From Mucilaginibacter ginkgonis (GTDB lineage Bacteria; Bacteroidota; Bacteroidia; Sphingobacteriales; Sphingobacteriaceae): DNA of 64,000 nt. The first letter of the stretch is position 1; each line of letters starts with the position of its first letter. The position numbers and the translations under genes are program-made. Where the stretch lies: the NCBI RefSeq assembly GCF_009754905.2, contig NZ_CP066775.1, positions 1,426,001 to 1,490,000 of the forward strand. The letters run 5' to 3'. Below are positions 8,183 to 17,062 of the stretch, in pieces. The notes beneath the pieces were generated by a model, which was given only the letters and a program-made list of their open reading frames with translations, was not told the origin of the DNA and did not search any database.

Positions 8183-9283
8183 ATGACTAAAAATAATTTG
8201 TTAGCTGCCGGCCTTAGCGCCATTACTTTACTGGCAGCATGCAAGCATAAAACCGAGGCCACAACAGAAGCTAAACAAGTTTGCGTAAGCGACTCTATGG
8301 CTAAACTCATCACTATTGATACCGCGAAAGCAACCGCTATGAAGGATGAGCTGCAACTATCCGGCGAGGTATCTTTTGATGATAATAATGTGGTTAAGGT
8401 ATTTCCTTTCTCTAGTGGCCAGGTAATGGAAGTTAAAGTTTCACTTGGCGATAAGGTTAGCAAAGGCCAGACCTTAGCTGTTATCCGCAGTGCGGACGTT
8501 GCCGGTAATTATACCGACTTAACATCATCAAACGCTGACCTGTCTATCGCTAAACGCCAACTGTCGCAAGCGGAGTATCTTTATAAAAACGGCATTTCAA
8601 GTGAGCGTGATTATACTGAAGCAAAAGAAAATTATAACAAAGCAGTTGCATCGAGCAGTAAAATACGCCAGCAAATAGCCATCAACGGTGGCGGTAATAC
8701 CAACGCCAGCGGCACACTGGTAGTTAAAGCGCCTGAAAGCGGTTACGTGGTAGAGAAAAATGTAACTCAGGGCAGTTTCATCCGCCCCGACAATAGCGCC
8801 AGTTTATTCACCATTTCTAACATGAAGGATGTTTGGATCTGGGCTAACGTTTTTGAAAGCGACATTGCTAAAGTAAAACAAGGCTATGATGCTAAAGTGA
8901 CTACCATTGCCTACCCCGGTAAAGTGTTTAGCGGCAAGGTAAATGAGGTAAGTTCTGTGCTCGACCCGGATAACAAGGTGATGAAGATAAAGATCACCCT
9001 GCCCAACCCTGATTTACTATTGAAGCCCGAAATGTTTACAAGCGTAACCGTAACCAACAGCGAAAATAAAGAAGCGGTATCGGTACCGAAAGCTGCGGTT
9101 GTATTTGATAACAGCAAATACTTTGTGGTGGTGTACAACGGCAAATGTAACCTTAGGGTGCAGGAAGTGACTGTAATAAAAAGCGTGGACAATGTATCAT
9201 ACATCAGCGCGGGGCTTAACCCCGGCGACAAGGTGATCTCAAAAAACCAATTGCTTTTATACGATGCGTTGATAGCCGAGTAA
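8183..9283 (+). CDS. RND efflux periplasmic adaptor lipoprotein (CusB/CzcB-like)
   Basis: Membrane-fusion protein of 366 residues. The N-terminus carries a lipobox (TLLAAC, Cys at about 20), so the adaptor is probably anchored by lipid. A barrel-sandwich/lipoyl-like half motif (FPFSSGQVMEVKVSLGDKVSKGQTLAVI) is followed by a coiled-coil hairpin, the second half motif (VVKAPESGYVVEKNVTQGSFI), and a beta-barrel domain with SSVLDPDNKVMKIKITLPNPDLLLKPEMF. It links the inner-membrane pump to the TolC-like duct. No His-rich N-terminal metal-binding tail is evident, only scattered His and Cys near residues 20-35. Confidence 0.9.
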   Translation: MTKNNLLAAGLSAITLLAACKHKTEATTEAKQVCVSDSMAKLITIDTAKATAMKDELQLSGEVSFDDNNVVKVFPFSSGQVMEVKVSLGDKVSKGQTLAVIRSADVAGNYTDLTSSNADLSIAKRQLSQAEYLYKNGISSERDYTEAKENYNKAVASSSKIRQQIAINGGGNTNASGTLVVKAPESGYVVEKNVTQGSFIRPDNSASLFTISNMKDVWIWANVFESDIAKVKQGYDAKVTTIAYPGKVFSGKVNEVSSVLDPDNKVMKIKITLPNPDLLLKPEMFTSVTVTNSENKEAVSVPKAAVVFDNSKYFVVVYNGKCNLRVQEVTVIKSVDNVSYISAGLNPGDKVISKNQLLLYDALIAE

Positions 9284-9332
9284 TTATTTGTCGACTATTA
9301 CATCTCTTATTTAACTACCCCAGTAATTAACA

Positions 9333-12300
9333 ATGAATAAATTCATTAAAGGCATTATACAGTTTTCATTAAAGAACAGGTTTTTTGTGTTTTTTATGAC
9401 GCTGGTGCTTATAGCTTTGGGTGTTTGGAGCTATAGCAATACCCCTATCGAAAGCTTTCCCGACGTTACCAATACACAGATCATCATCATAGCGCAATGG
9501 CCGGGGCGCAGTGCCGAAGAGGTCGAAAAGATGATCACCATCCCGCTGGAGACGGTTTTAAACTCGGTACAAAGCAAATCTAACCTGCGCACCACATCAT
9601 CATTCGGTTTATCTTATGTGCGTATCATCTTTGATGATGGTGTCGATGATGCCTTCGCGCGTCAGCAGGTGTTAAGCCGTCTAAGTAATGCTGACCTTCC
9701 GGATGGCGTGAAACCCGAGGTTGAGCCGCCTTATGGCCCTACAGGCGAGATCTATCGCTACACGTTAAAAAGTAAAACTAAGTCGCTTCATGATCTTACC
9801 GCCATACAGGATTGGGTACTCGATCGTCAGTTCAAAGCAGTGCCGGGTGTTGCCGACGTAAACAGCTTTGGCGGCGAAGAAAAAACCTACGAAGTAAGCG
9901 TTAACCCTTCCCTGCTTCGCAAGTATGAGTTGACATCCCTTGACGTCTATAACGCCATCAATCGTAGTAACATTAACGTGGGTGGCGATGTGATCGAAAA
10001 GAACGACCAGGCCTATGTTGTGCGTGGTATCGGTTTGATAAATAACATCGACGAGATATCTAACATCATCATTAAGAACGTAAACAACGTTCCTATTTTG
10101 GCAAAAGACGTTGCTGATATCAAGGAAAGCGGATTGCCGCGTTTAGGTCAGGTTGGTCGCGATAAGCAGAACGATATGATAGAGGGTATCATTGTGATGC
10201 GTAAAGGCGAGAACCCTGCAGAGGTGCTGGACCGCGTGCATGCCAAAATAAAAGATCTTAACGAAAACGTTTTGCCTAAAGACGTTAAGATAGATACCTT
10301 TTATGACCGTACCAACCTGATGGATTTCACCACCGAAACGGTGATCCATAACCTTATAGAGGGCATTGTGCTGGTAACAGTTATTGTATTCCTTTTTATG
10401 GCCGACTGGCGTACGACTGTTACGGTAGCATTGGTTATTCCGCTTGCTTTGCTCTTCGCGTTTATCTGTCTGCGTATAAAGGGCATGAGCGCCAACCTGC
10501 TATCAATGGGCGCAATTGACTTTGGTATCATCATAGACGGCGCGGTGGTAATGGTTGAGGGTATATTCGTTGCACTTGATCATAAGGCCCACGCGGTAGG
10601 CATGCCGAAGTTTAACCGCCTGGCTAAGCTCAGCATTTTTAAAAATGTAGGTACGGAGATGGGCAAGGCCATCTTCTTCTCTAAGGTGATCATTCTTACC
10701 TGTTTGGTGCCCATCTTCGCGTTCCAAAAAGTAGAAGGCAAGCTTTTCTCGCCGTTGGCCTACACACTTGGGTTTGCCTTGTTAGGTGCATTGATTCTCA
10801 CGCTTACCCTTGTTCCTGCCCTATCGAGCATATTGCTTAATAAAAATGTGAAGGAAAAGCATAACCCTGTAGTGTTATTCTTTGAGAACGGCGTGCGCCG
10901 CATGTTCAACTTCACTTATAAGAACCAGAAGCTAAGCCTTATCGTTTCTGTTGTCTTTATGGTGCTTACTTTCGCTTCGGCGAAGTTGCTGGGTACAGAG
11001 TTCTTACCGCAATTAAATGAGGGCGCCTTATGGGTTACCGCCCAGTTGCCGATGAGTACATCGCTGGAAAGCTCTGTGAATATCACCAACAAGATGCGCC
11101 AGATCTTAGCTGGCTACCCCGAGGTTAAGCAAACCCTTTCGCAGGTGGGCCGCACAAATGACGGTACCGACCCAAAAGGTTTCTTTAACGTGCAGATACA
11201 GGTTGATTTAAAACCTAAAAAAGAATGGAAGCGCGGCATTACCCAGGATGAACTCATAGCCGACATGTACAAAAAGCTGAGCGAGTATCCGGGTATCATC
11301 TATAACTTTTCGCAGCCTATAAGTGATAATGTTGCAGAAGCTGTCGCCGGTGTGCCGGCGTCTATGGCTGTTAAGATATTCGGGCCGGATTTTGAGGTGT
11401 TGGATAAAAAAGCAGATGCTGTGGTAAACGTGCTCAAGCACATCCAGGGTGTTGAAGACCTGGGTGTCCTGCGCAATCTTGGTCAGCCTGAATTTAGAAT
11501 AGAGCTGGACCAGCGCAAGATGGCATTATATGGCGTAAGCGTTGCCGACGCGAATGCGGTTATCGAGATGGCTATCGGTGGTAAGGCAGCATCAGTATTA
11601 TACGAGGGTGAACGTAAGTTCGACATAAGGGTACGTTACCAAAAGCAGTTCCGCGATACGCAGGACAAGATCCGCAACCTGATGATCCCAACGCTAAGTG
11701 GTTCAAGGATATCGTTGCAGGAAATTTCAACAATCAAAATATTAACCGGCCCTGCATTTATCTACCGGGACAATAACAGCCGCTACATCGCAGTAAAATT
11801 CTCTGTGCGTGGCCGCGACTTAGGCAGCACCATTGCCGAAGCACAAAACAAGGTTGGCGATGCTGTAAAACTAGACCATGGTTACAGCTTTACCTGGAAC
11901 GGTGAGTTTGAAAACCAGATACGCGCGTCTAACACGCTGTCGCACGTGGTGCCTATCTGTTTATTGGTTATATTCCTGCTGTTGTTCATGACTTTCGGTA
12001 ATGCTAAAGACGCGTTCCTGGTTATCCTGAATGTACCGTTCGCGTTGATTGGTGGCATACTGGCACTACACCTTACTGGCATAAATTTTAGTATATCAGC
12101 AGGTATCGGTTTCATTGCATTGTTTGGTGTGTGTATCCAAAACGGTGTGATCCTTATCTCTGTATTCAAAAAGAATATGGAGGCAGGCATGCAGCTTAAT
12201 GAGGCAATTTTAGATGGGGTGATATCCCGTGTGCGTCCGGTGGTGATGACAGCTTTAATGGCAGCTATTGGTTTGATGCCGGCTGCCGTTTCTACAGGCA

Positions 12301-12476
12301 TTGGTTCAGAAACTCAAAAGCCGCTGGCTATTGTGGTGATCGGCGGTTTGGTGACATCAACCATACTTACCTTGCTCATACTGCCGATCATTTATGCTAT
12401 GGTCTGGCGGTTGATCCACCGTCGCGAAAACCGCAAACTGTTAAAGAAAATCGGTGCTATACAAGGAGGCGCATAA
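9333..12476 (+). CDS. CusA/CzcA-family heavy-metal efflux RND pump
   Basis: Inner-membrane proton-driven pump of 1047 residues. Typical features are a start with one transmembrane helix followed by TPIESFPDVTNTQ, periplasmic porter domains, and two blocks of membrane helices. The HME subfamily motif in helix 4 reads DFGIIIDGAVVMVEG, keeping the two Asp and the Glu known to be needed for proton flow in CzcA; the usual Asn after Glu is Gly here. The C-terminal block contains GIGFIALFGVCIQNGVILIS and RVRPVVMTALMAAIGLMPAA. Specificity (Cu/Ag or Co/Zn/Cd) cannot be decided by eye. Last gene of the operon, followed within ten bases by a strong terminator. Confidence 0.93.
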   Translation: MNKFIKGIIQFSLKNRFFVFFMTLVLIALGVWSYSNTPIESFPDVTNTQIIIIAQWPGRSAEEVEKMITIPLETVLNSVQSKSNLRTTSSFGLSYVRIIFDDGVDDAFARQQVLSRLSNADLPDGVKPEVEPPYGPTGEIYRYTLKSKTKSLHDLTAIQDWVLDRQFKAVPGVADVNSFGGEEKTYEVSVNPSLLRKYELTSLDVYNAINRSNINVGGDVIEKNDQAYVVRGIGLINNIDEISNIIIKNVNNVPILAKDVADIKESGLPRLGQVGRDKQNDMIEGIIVMRKGENPAEVLDRVHAKIKDLNENVLPKDVKIDTFYDRTNLMDFTTETVIHNLIEGIVLVTVIVFLFMADWRTTVTVALVIPLALLFAFICLRIKGMSANLLSMGAIDFGIIIDGAVVMVEGIFVALDHKAHAVGMPKFNRLAKLSIFKNVGTEMGKAIFFSKVIILTCLVPIFAFQKVEGKLFSPLAYTLGFALLGALILTLTLVPALSSILLNKNVKEKHNPVVLFFENGVRRMFNFTYKNQKLSLIVSVVFMVLTFASAKLLGTEFLPQLNEGALWVTAQLPMSTSLESSVNITNKMRQILAGYPEVKQTLSQVGRTNDGTDPKGFFNVQIQVDLKPKKEWKRGITQDELIADMYKKLSEYPGIIYNFSQPISDNVAEAVAGVPASMAVKIFGPDFEVLDKKADAVVNVLKHIQGVEDLGVLRNLGQPEFRIELDQRKMALYGVSVADANAVIEMAIGGKAASVLYEGERKFDIRVRYQKQFRDTQDKIRNLMIPTLSGSRISLQEISTIKILTGPAFIYRDNNSRYIAVKFSVRGRDLGSTIAEAQNKVGDAVKLDHGYSFTWNGEFENQIRASNTLSHVVPICLLVIFLLLFMTFGNAKDAFLVILNVPFALIGGILALHLTGINFSISAGIGFIALFGVCIQNGVILISVFKKNMEAGMQLNEAILDGVISRVRPVVMTALMAAIGLMPAAVSTGIGSETQKPLAIVVIGGLVTSTILTLLILPIIYAMVWRLIHRRENRKLLKKIGAIQGGA

Positions 12477-12484
12477 ATAGAAAA

Positions 12485-12516
12485 AAGCCCGCAGAGAGAT
12501 CCTGCGGGCTTTCTTA
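12485..12516. terminator. bidirectional intrinsic terminator between efflux pump and msrB
   Basis: Perfect 10-bp stem AAGCCCGCAG (12485-12494) and CTGCGGGCTT (12502-12511) with a 7-base loop, preceded by an A-run and followed by TTCTTATTT. The A/T flanks on both sides allow it to stop the pump operon on the plus strand and msrB on the minus strand. Confidence 0.85.
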
Positions 12517-12532
12517 TTTCGTCCAGAAACGC

Positions 12533-13009
12533 TTATTTCTTGATAAACTTCAACGCGCCCGAATTCATGCAGTAACGTTTGCCACCACGGTCGGCAGGGC
12601 CGTCATCAAATACGTGGCCTAAGTGTAAACCTGTACTTTTCTCTACAACTTCGTCGCGGCTCATGCCATAGCTGTTGTCTTTTACAACCTCAACTTTGCT
12701 CGAATTAACCGGTTTAACAAAACTTGGCCAGCCCGTGCCGCTGTCGAATTTATCGTCAGAAGAAAACAATACCTCGCCCGTAGCAGCACTCACGTAAACG
12801 CCTTTCTCGTGGTTGTTCCAATAGGCATTTTTGTATGGCGGTTCTGTGCCGCTTTCAACCATTATATAGTAAGCGTTAGGAGAAAGCTTACCTTTCCATT
12901 TTGCTTCTTTCGTGGCTTTTGAGGGCTGGTTTTTTGACTGCCCGTTCATTTGCTGGCAGCTAAACAACATCACCGCGCCGGCCATCAATACATTTGCTAA
13001 GTTTTTCAT
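12533..13009 (-). CDS. msrB: lipoprotein methionine-(R)-sulfoxide reductase MsrB
   Basis: A 158-residue MsrB that repairs methionine-R-sulfoxide. The N-terminus is a lipoprotein signal with Cys at residue 18 (VMLFSC), so the enzyme is anchored in the periplasm or outer membrane. The SelR domain (about 36-158) has GTEPPY, GTGWPSF, LHLGHVFDDGP and the catalytic Cys147 in RYCMNSGALKF. The two CxxC zinc-binding pairs found in many MsrBs are absent (for example YVSAATG in place of YVCxxCG), so this is a zinc-free form. It converges with the efflux pump gene. Confidence 0.93.
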   Translation of the reverse strand: MKNLANVLMAGAVMLFSCQQMNGQSKNQPSKATKEAKWKGKLSPNAYYIMVESGTEPPYKNAYWNNHEKGVYVSAATGEVLFSSDDKFDSGTGWPSFVKPVNSSKVEVVKDNSYGMSRDEVVEKSTGLHLGHVFDDGPADRGGKRYCMNSGALKFIKK

Positions 13010-13041
13010 ATCTCAATTACGTTCAGATTTAAAGGATAGTT

Positions 13042-13656
13042 TCATAACACGCGCGGTTTAGGCATTAAGACCCCGTTTATGACATGGATATAACCATTGC
13101 GCTGCGTCAGGTCATTTGCAATGATCTTCACCTTGTTGCCTCTCTCGTCGGTCAGTACCAGATCGTCGCCATCCCCTTTTGATACAATGATAATGTTACC
13201 GCCGAGCGTGGTCAACCGTGCCTGGCCTGCCTTATCATCTATCATTTTCTCAAGGTCCTTTATAGAAAGATTGCCGGGCACAGCCTGCCCTGTCAGCAAA
13301 GCGCTCAGATCAAGTACATGCTTGCGCTTCATCAAGGTATCCATCATCCGCTTCGGCAGTTTTTGAAAGGCGCTGTTATCAGGTGCAAATAATGTCAGCG
13401 GGCCGTTACTTCTAAATGTAGAAATCAAACCCGATGCGCGGATGGCTTTACTTAGCGAGGTTAGTTGCGTTGTTTGGGAAACGTTCTCCCAAATATCATA
13501 GGCCGTACCCATTTTGATTCCGTTAGATTCTTCGGGTTTATTCTTCCTAAGGCGCGCAACCTTTATTGTATCAGAGGGGTCAGTGGCTATGACTGGCGTC
13601 CGTTGAGCAAGGGAAACAAAAGGGAAAAGCAAAAGAAATAAAGGCAGCCATTTCAT
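13042..13656 (-). CDS. secreted fasciclin-domain (FAS1) protein
   Basis: A 204-residue exported protein with a signal peptide ending near SLA-QR (residue 17). One FAS1 domain covers about residues 55-202. The family marks are visible: the first motif reads GPLTLFAPDNSAFQKLP and the C-terminal motif NGYIHVINGVLMP. FAS1 proteins mediate adhesion or matrix interactions; a specific role here cannot be assigned. It lies 32 bases upstream of msrB on the same strand, so the two may form a small extracytoplasmic operon. Confidence 0.88.
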   Translation of the reverse strand: MKWLPLFLLLFPFVSLAQRTPVIATDPSDTIKVARLRKNKPEESNGIKMGTAYDIWENVSQTTQLTSLSKAIRASGLISTFRSNGPLTLFAPDNSAFQKLPKRMMDTLMKRKHVLDLSALLTGQAVPGNLSIKDLEKMIDDKAGQARLTTLGGNIIIVSKGDGDDLVLTDERGNKVKIIANDLTQRNGYIHVINGVLMPKPRVL

Positions 13657-13743
13657 ATTAACCTAACTTACAGATGCGTTAGTTTGTTTCATATTGAAAT
13701 TTCATCGTTACTTTAAAGATATAGTGATTAAAAACTTCTACGC

Positions 13744-13804
13744 TATCAATTTAGAAGATCTCTCACTTCGTTCGAGATGACATCTTTTGGGCGATATCAA
13801 TTTA
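13744..13804. repeat. short intergenic palindromic repeat flanked by 10-bp direct repeats
   Basis: A small inverted repeat (AAGATCTCTC at 13755-13764 against GAGATGACATCTT at 13774-13786) around the loop ACTTCGTTC. It is of the type dispersed between genes in Sphingobacteriaceae. The direct repeats TATCAATTTA at 13744-13753 and 13795-13804 bracket it exactly, and the second copy contains the stop codon of the next minus-strand gene. This resembles a target-site duplication. Confidence 0.5.
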
Positions 13805-16800
13805 CCAACCCGGCGTGAACCCTAAACCAAATACAGGCTTGGCAATATCCGTACGGTTAAACGGTATTGCCAGATATGGCTCCAAAACCAGGTAACCGAA
13901 AAGATTGACCCTCAGCGAAACCCCGGCGCTCAAAGCCGGCACCCGCTGATTGGTGTTATAAAGCGTTTGCATCACGGGTTTACCACTCGCGCCTAAAACC
14001 TGTTTCCCGCCGGCATCCAACACGGGGGCAGTGCCGATGGCATCAGGTGCAAGGGCGAATTTTATTTCGTTACCCTGGTTCCACGCCAATCCGGCGTCGA
14101 AGAATAAATTCAGATCGGTAAACAAGAACTTAGATTTTATTTGCGCCAATTTCTCAGGGCCGGTAAATGGTAACCTTACTTCAAAATTTGCTACTGCTAT
14201 GCGGTTGCCAGATAACTGGTCTACAGTAAACCCGTTACCACTTGTTTGGCGGCTGTTGTAAAAGCTGTTGTATTCGTAACCCCGTATCAGAAAAGGATAT
14301 CCTACAAAAAGCGGGTACAGCAAATTACCAACCTGCCCAAAACGCCCATATGTATAAAATCTGCCGGCAAAGGTTACAGGTGCTACCCGCTCGTACTTCC
14401 GCAGGTCTATACTTGGCGCAAAATAATTTGCACTGCCGAAATCGTACTCGGCCTGTATGCGATAACGGAAACCGTTAAGCGGTGCAGTTACGCCGAAGAA
14501 AGAGTTGTCGCCCACCAGAGCCGTGTTTACCTGAAGTATGGTAAAAGGTGTAAGCCTTATGTTGCTGTTTAGCGGATCTGCCTGGTAGTCGCTATTAGCA
14601 ACGTGATGTTTCTCGAAGGCGATGGGCGCCAGCGATGTGGTATCATAGTAAGTGCTGTAGCGGTCTACGCGGTAATAATAATGTGATATTCCGCCGCCAA
14701 ACTCTAATCGGGTAACCTTTGAGAAAGGATAAGCTGTGAACAAATTTGCCTGGTCCTGAAATATACGGATGATATCAAACCTGTCTTCGTAAGCCGGGAT
14801 AGGTTTGCCACCGTTGTTATAGGTAGTTGATACCCGGTTATAATTAGCAAACTGAAATGGGATGTGCGATAACGCGCCGCCTACATTCCATCGGCCTTGC
14901 TGATTTATATAAGCTACCTGCGCACCAAAATCGTAAACCTCGCCGTTAACGGATGCACCTGCGAAGATTTGGTTACGGCCTAAAATGTCGCTGAATACGC
15001 CTTGTATGCCGCTGGCTAAACCCGCGCCGTATGTGCTCACACCTACCCCAACACCACTGCTGGCCAGATAGTCTAATTTGAACTGCGGGCGGTAAGGGAC
15101 ATTTTTGATAGAATCAACCGGGATGCGTGGATAGGCTAAGTAATTTTGCAGATTGGCATTAATCTGGTCTACACCAACAAAGCGAGGCGGCGGCAGCATG
15201 GCAGCGTCGAAGTTGGTTTGCCCGGCCTCTACTGTCGTCGCTTTAAATTCCGATGCCTTTGCATTGTACAAGGCATATTTTTGGCGGCGATAGTAGGAAT
15301 AAACTATATCGTCATACGCCGACACACTTAAAGCAGGGGAATACTCCGTTATACCACTGATGCCCGTAAACAGATCTGTCATCTGCTCAGTTTTGCCCGA
15401 TGCTAAGGTGTAACGGTACATATTACGGAAGCCATCCTTGTTTGACAGGAAGTAGATCTGCGAACCGTCTGCGGAATATTGCGGATTTAGATTGTTTGCG
15501 CCGTTAAAAATATTCAGGTTATTCACCAACCCGGTTGCAACGTCTATTTCTGCCAAATTAAAAGTGATCTCCTGGCTTAGCGACTTATCATATGTAGTGC
15601 GGTCTGTTGAAAAGATGATTTTACGGCCATCGCGGGAGTAAGTGGGCTGATAGTCTGAATATTTATCGTTGGTGAGCTGCGTTACCTTTTTGGTGTCAAA
15701 GTTGTACGTGTAGATGTCACCCTGTCCCTCAGTCATTCCCTGGAAAGCAATGTTTTTGCCATCCGGCGACCATGACAAGTTACTGAACTGCTCTACCTTG
15801 CCCATTGAGATATCTTCCAGCACGCGTCCGTTAGGAATGCTTACTATCAGCATACGGTTGCGCCCATTGTTAAATACGCTGAAGGCGAACTTCTTGCCAT
15901 CAGGCGACCATGTTCCCGCCGACTCGATAAAATTAAATTCGTCTATGTGGGTGTTTGATACCTTACTAGTTAACTTCTTAATTACCCTGCCGCTCTTTGC
16001 ATCGGCCAGATATAGGTCTACTGTAAAAAGGTCTTTTTCTGAGAGAAACGCGAGGTATTTACCATCGGGACTTATTGAAGGCGCAACGTTCATATCACCG
16101 GCATTTTTATTGTCGATAATTCGCTTTCCTACAGGGGTTTGTAAGGTGTCTTTTAAATAAGGCTGATAGGTAGTCTCGATCGAATTTTTCCAGAGTTTAG
16201 ATAGTGTCTTGTCATCATAGCCAAAGGTGCGGCGGATGCCATATTGTAAACCGAAACGAGCCGTATTTTTAAAAAACGGAACAATGATAGTGTCGCCATA
16301 AGTTGAACCCAAAAACGACCAGAAAGCTTCTCCATAACGATAAGGGAAATATTTGGTACTCTCGGTCAGGTCGCGCAGGGTTGGGATATCATGGTTTAAA
16401 TAAGCATCGCGCATCCACATGGCTGTATAAGCGTCTTTTTTACCTAATGACAGGTACTCAGCCATACCTTCTATCATCCACAACGGCAAGTTGTTTAAAC
16501 TAGCCAGGCTGGTGGTGTCGCTGGTTAACAGAGAGTGATATTGAAAAGCGTGTACCAACTCATGCCCTATAACGTGCCGCGTGGTTTGGTTGGTTTCCAT
16601 AATGGGCATTACTACCCGGTTTTTTAAACCCTCGGTAACACCGCCCGTACCCACGCTTATCTCGCCATCTATAGCTGTAGTCTGCTGAAAGTCGGGGTGG
16701 TTGGCATAAAGAATTATTGGGTTTGCCCTGCGGAATGTGTCCCTAAAAACCTGCTGGTGCAAAGTGTACCACAACTCGCTTTCCTGTGCAAAGCGTTTTA

Positions 16801-17002
16801 GGAGGCTATCATTTTTCATGTAATAATAGATCTCGAAGTGCGGCGTTTTGTACACCTTAAATTTGAGGTTTTTGTACCGCACCTTGTTTTGCCCAAAGTA
16901 CTGCGCATGCGCATTGCCGGCAACAAAAGCAGAAAGCACCGCGATCATGATCGCGATAGTTAAAGTTTTAGATCTGACAATTAAGGCGTAGAAACTCTGC
17001 AT
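13802..17002 (-). CDS. outer-membrane protein: gluzincin-like peptidase, TolB-type propeller and surface-antigen barrel
   Basis: A 1066-residue exported protein with three regions. After a signal peptide (about 1-34, ending AHA-QY) comes a metallopeptidase-like domain with the zinc motif H147-E-L-V-H151 and a downstream EGMAEY (E178/E182) that can supply the third ligand. About residues 285-560 are TolB/WD40-like propeller repeats with recurring SPDGK(Y/N/K)-type motifs (SISPDGKYLAF, WSPDGKKFAF, WSPDGKNIAF, YSRDGRKIIF). From about 660 to the end are amphipathic beta strands of a bacterial-surface-antigen barrel ending in a Trp (FGLGFTPGW). It probably sits in the outer membrane with a protease and propeller in the periplasm or outside. 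The substrate is unknown. Confidence 0.8.
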   Translation of the reverse strand: MQSFYALIVRSKTLTIAIMIAVLSAFVAGNAHAQYFGQNKVRYKNLKFKVYKTPHFEIYYYMKNDSLLKRFAQESELWYTLHQQVFRDTFRRANPIILYANHPDFQQTTAIDGEISVGTGGVTEGLKNRVVMPIMETNQTTRHVIGHELVHAFQYHSLLTSDTTSLASLNNLPLWMIEGMAEYLSLGKKDAYTAMWMRDAYLNHDIPTLRDLTESTKYFPYRYGEAFWSFLGSTYGDTIIVPFFKNTARFGLQYGIRRTFGYDDKTLSKLWKNSIETTYQPYLKDTLQTPVGKRIIDNKNAGDMNVAPSISPDGKYLAFLSEKDLFTVDLYLADAKSGRVIKKLTSKVSNTHIDEFNFIESAGTWSPDGKKFAFSVFNNGRNRMLIVSIPNGRVLEDISMGKVEQFSNLSWSPDGKNIAFQGMTEGQGDIYTYNFDTKKVTQLTNDKYSDYQPTYSRDGRKIIFSTDRTTYDKSLSQEITFNLAEIDVATGLVNNLNIFNGANNLNPQYSADGSQIYFLSNKDGFRNMYRYTLASGKTEQMTDLFTGISGITEYSPALSVSAYDDIVYSYYRRQKYALYNAKASEFKATTVEAGQTNFDAAMLPPPRFVGVDQINANLQNYLAYPRIPVDSIKNVPYRPQFKLDYLASSGVGVGVSTYGAGLASGIQGVFSDILGRNQIFAGASVNGEVYDFGAQVAYINQQGRWNVGGALSHIPFQFANYNRVSTTYNNGGKPIPAYEDRFDIIRIFQDQANLFTAYPFSKVTRLEFGGGISHYYYRVDRYSTYYDTTSLAPIAFEKHHVANSDYQADPLNSNIRLTPFTILQVNTALVGDNSFFGVTAPLNGFRYRIQAEYDFGSANYFAPSIDLRKYERVAPVTFAGRFYTYGRFGQVGNLLYPLFVGYPFLIRGYEYNSFYNSRQTSGNGFTVDQLSGNRIAVANFEVRLPFTGPEKLAQIKSKFLFTDLNLFFDAGLAWNQGNEIKFALAPDAIGTAPVLDAGGKQVLGASGKPVMQTLYNTNQRVPALSAGVSLRVNLFGYLVLEPYLAIPFNRTDIAKPVFGLGFTPGW

Positions 17003-17062
17003 ATGCGGCTTGGGTTATGTATTGCTAAAATAAAAAATCACCCGCATTACAAATGTTAAATT

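Noticed and set aside
14246..14572. Plus-strand frame inside the large outer-membrane protein gene
   Set aside because: It lies wholly inside the reading frame of the minus-strand gene and looks like its antisense shadow.
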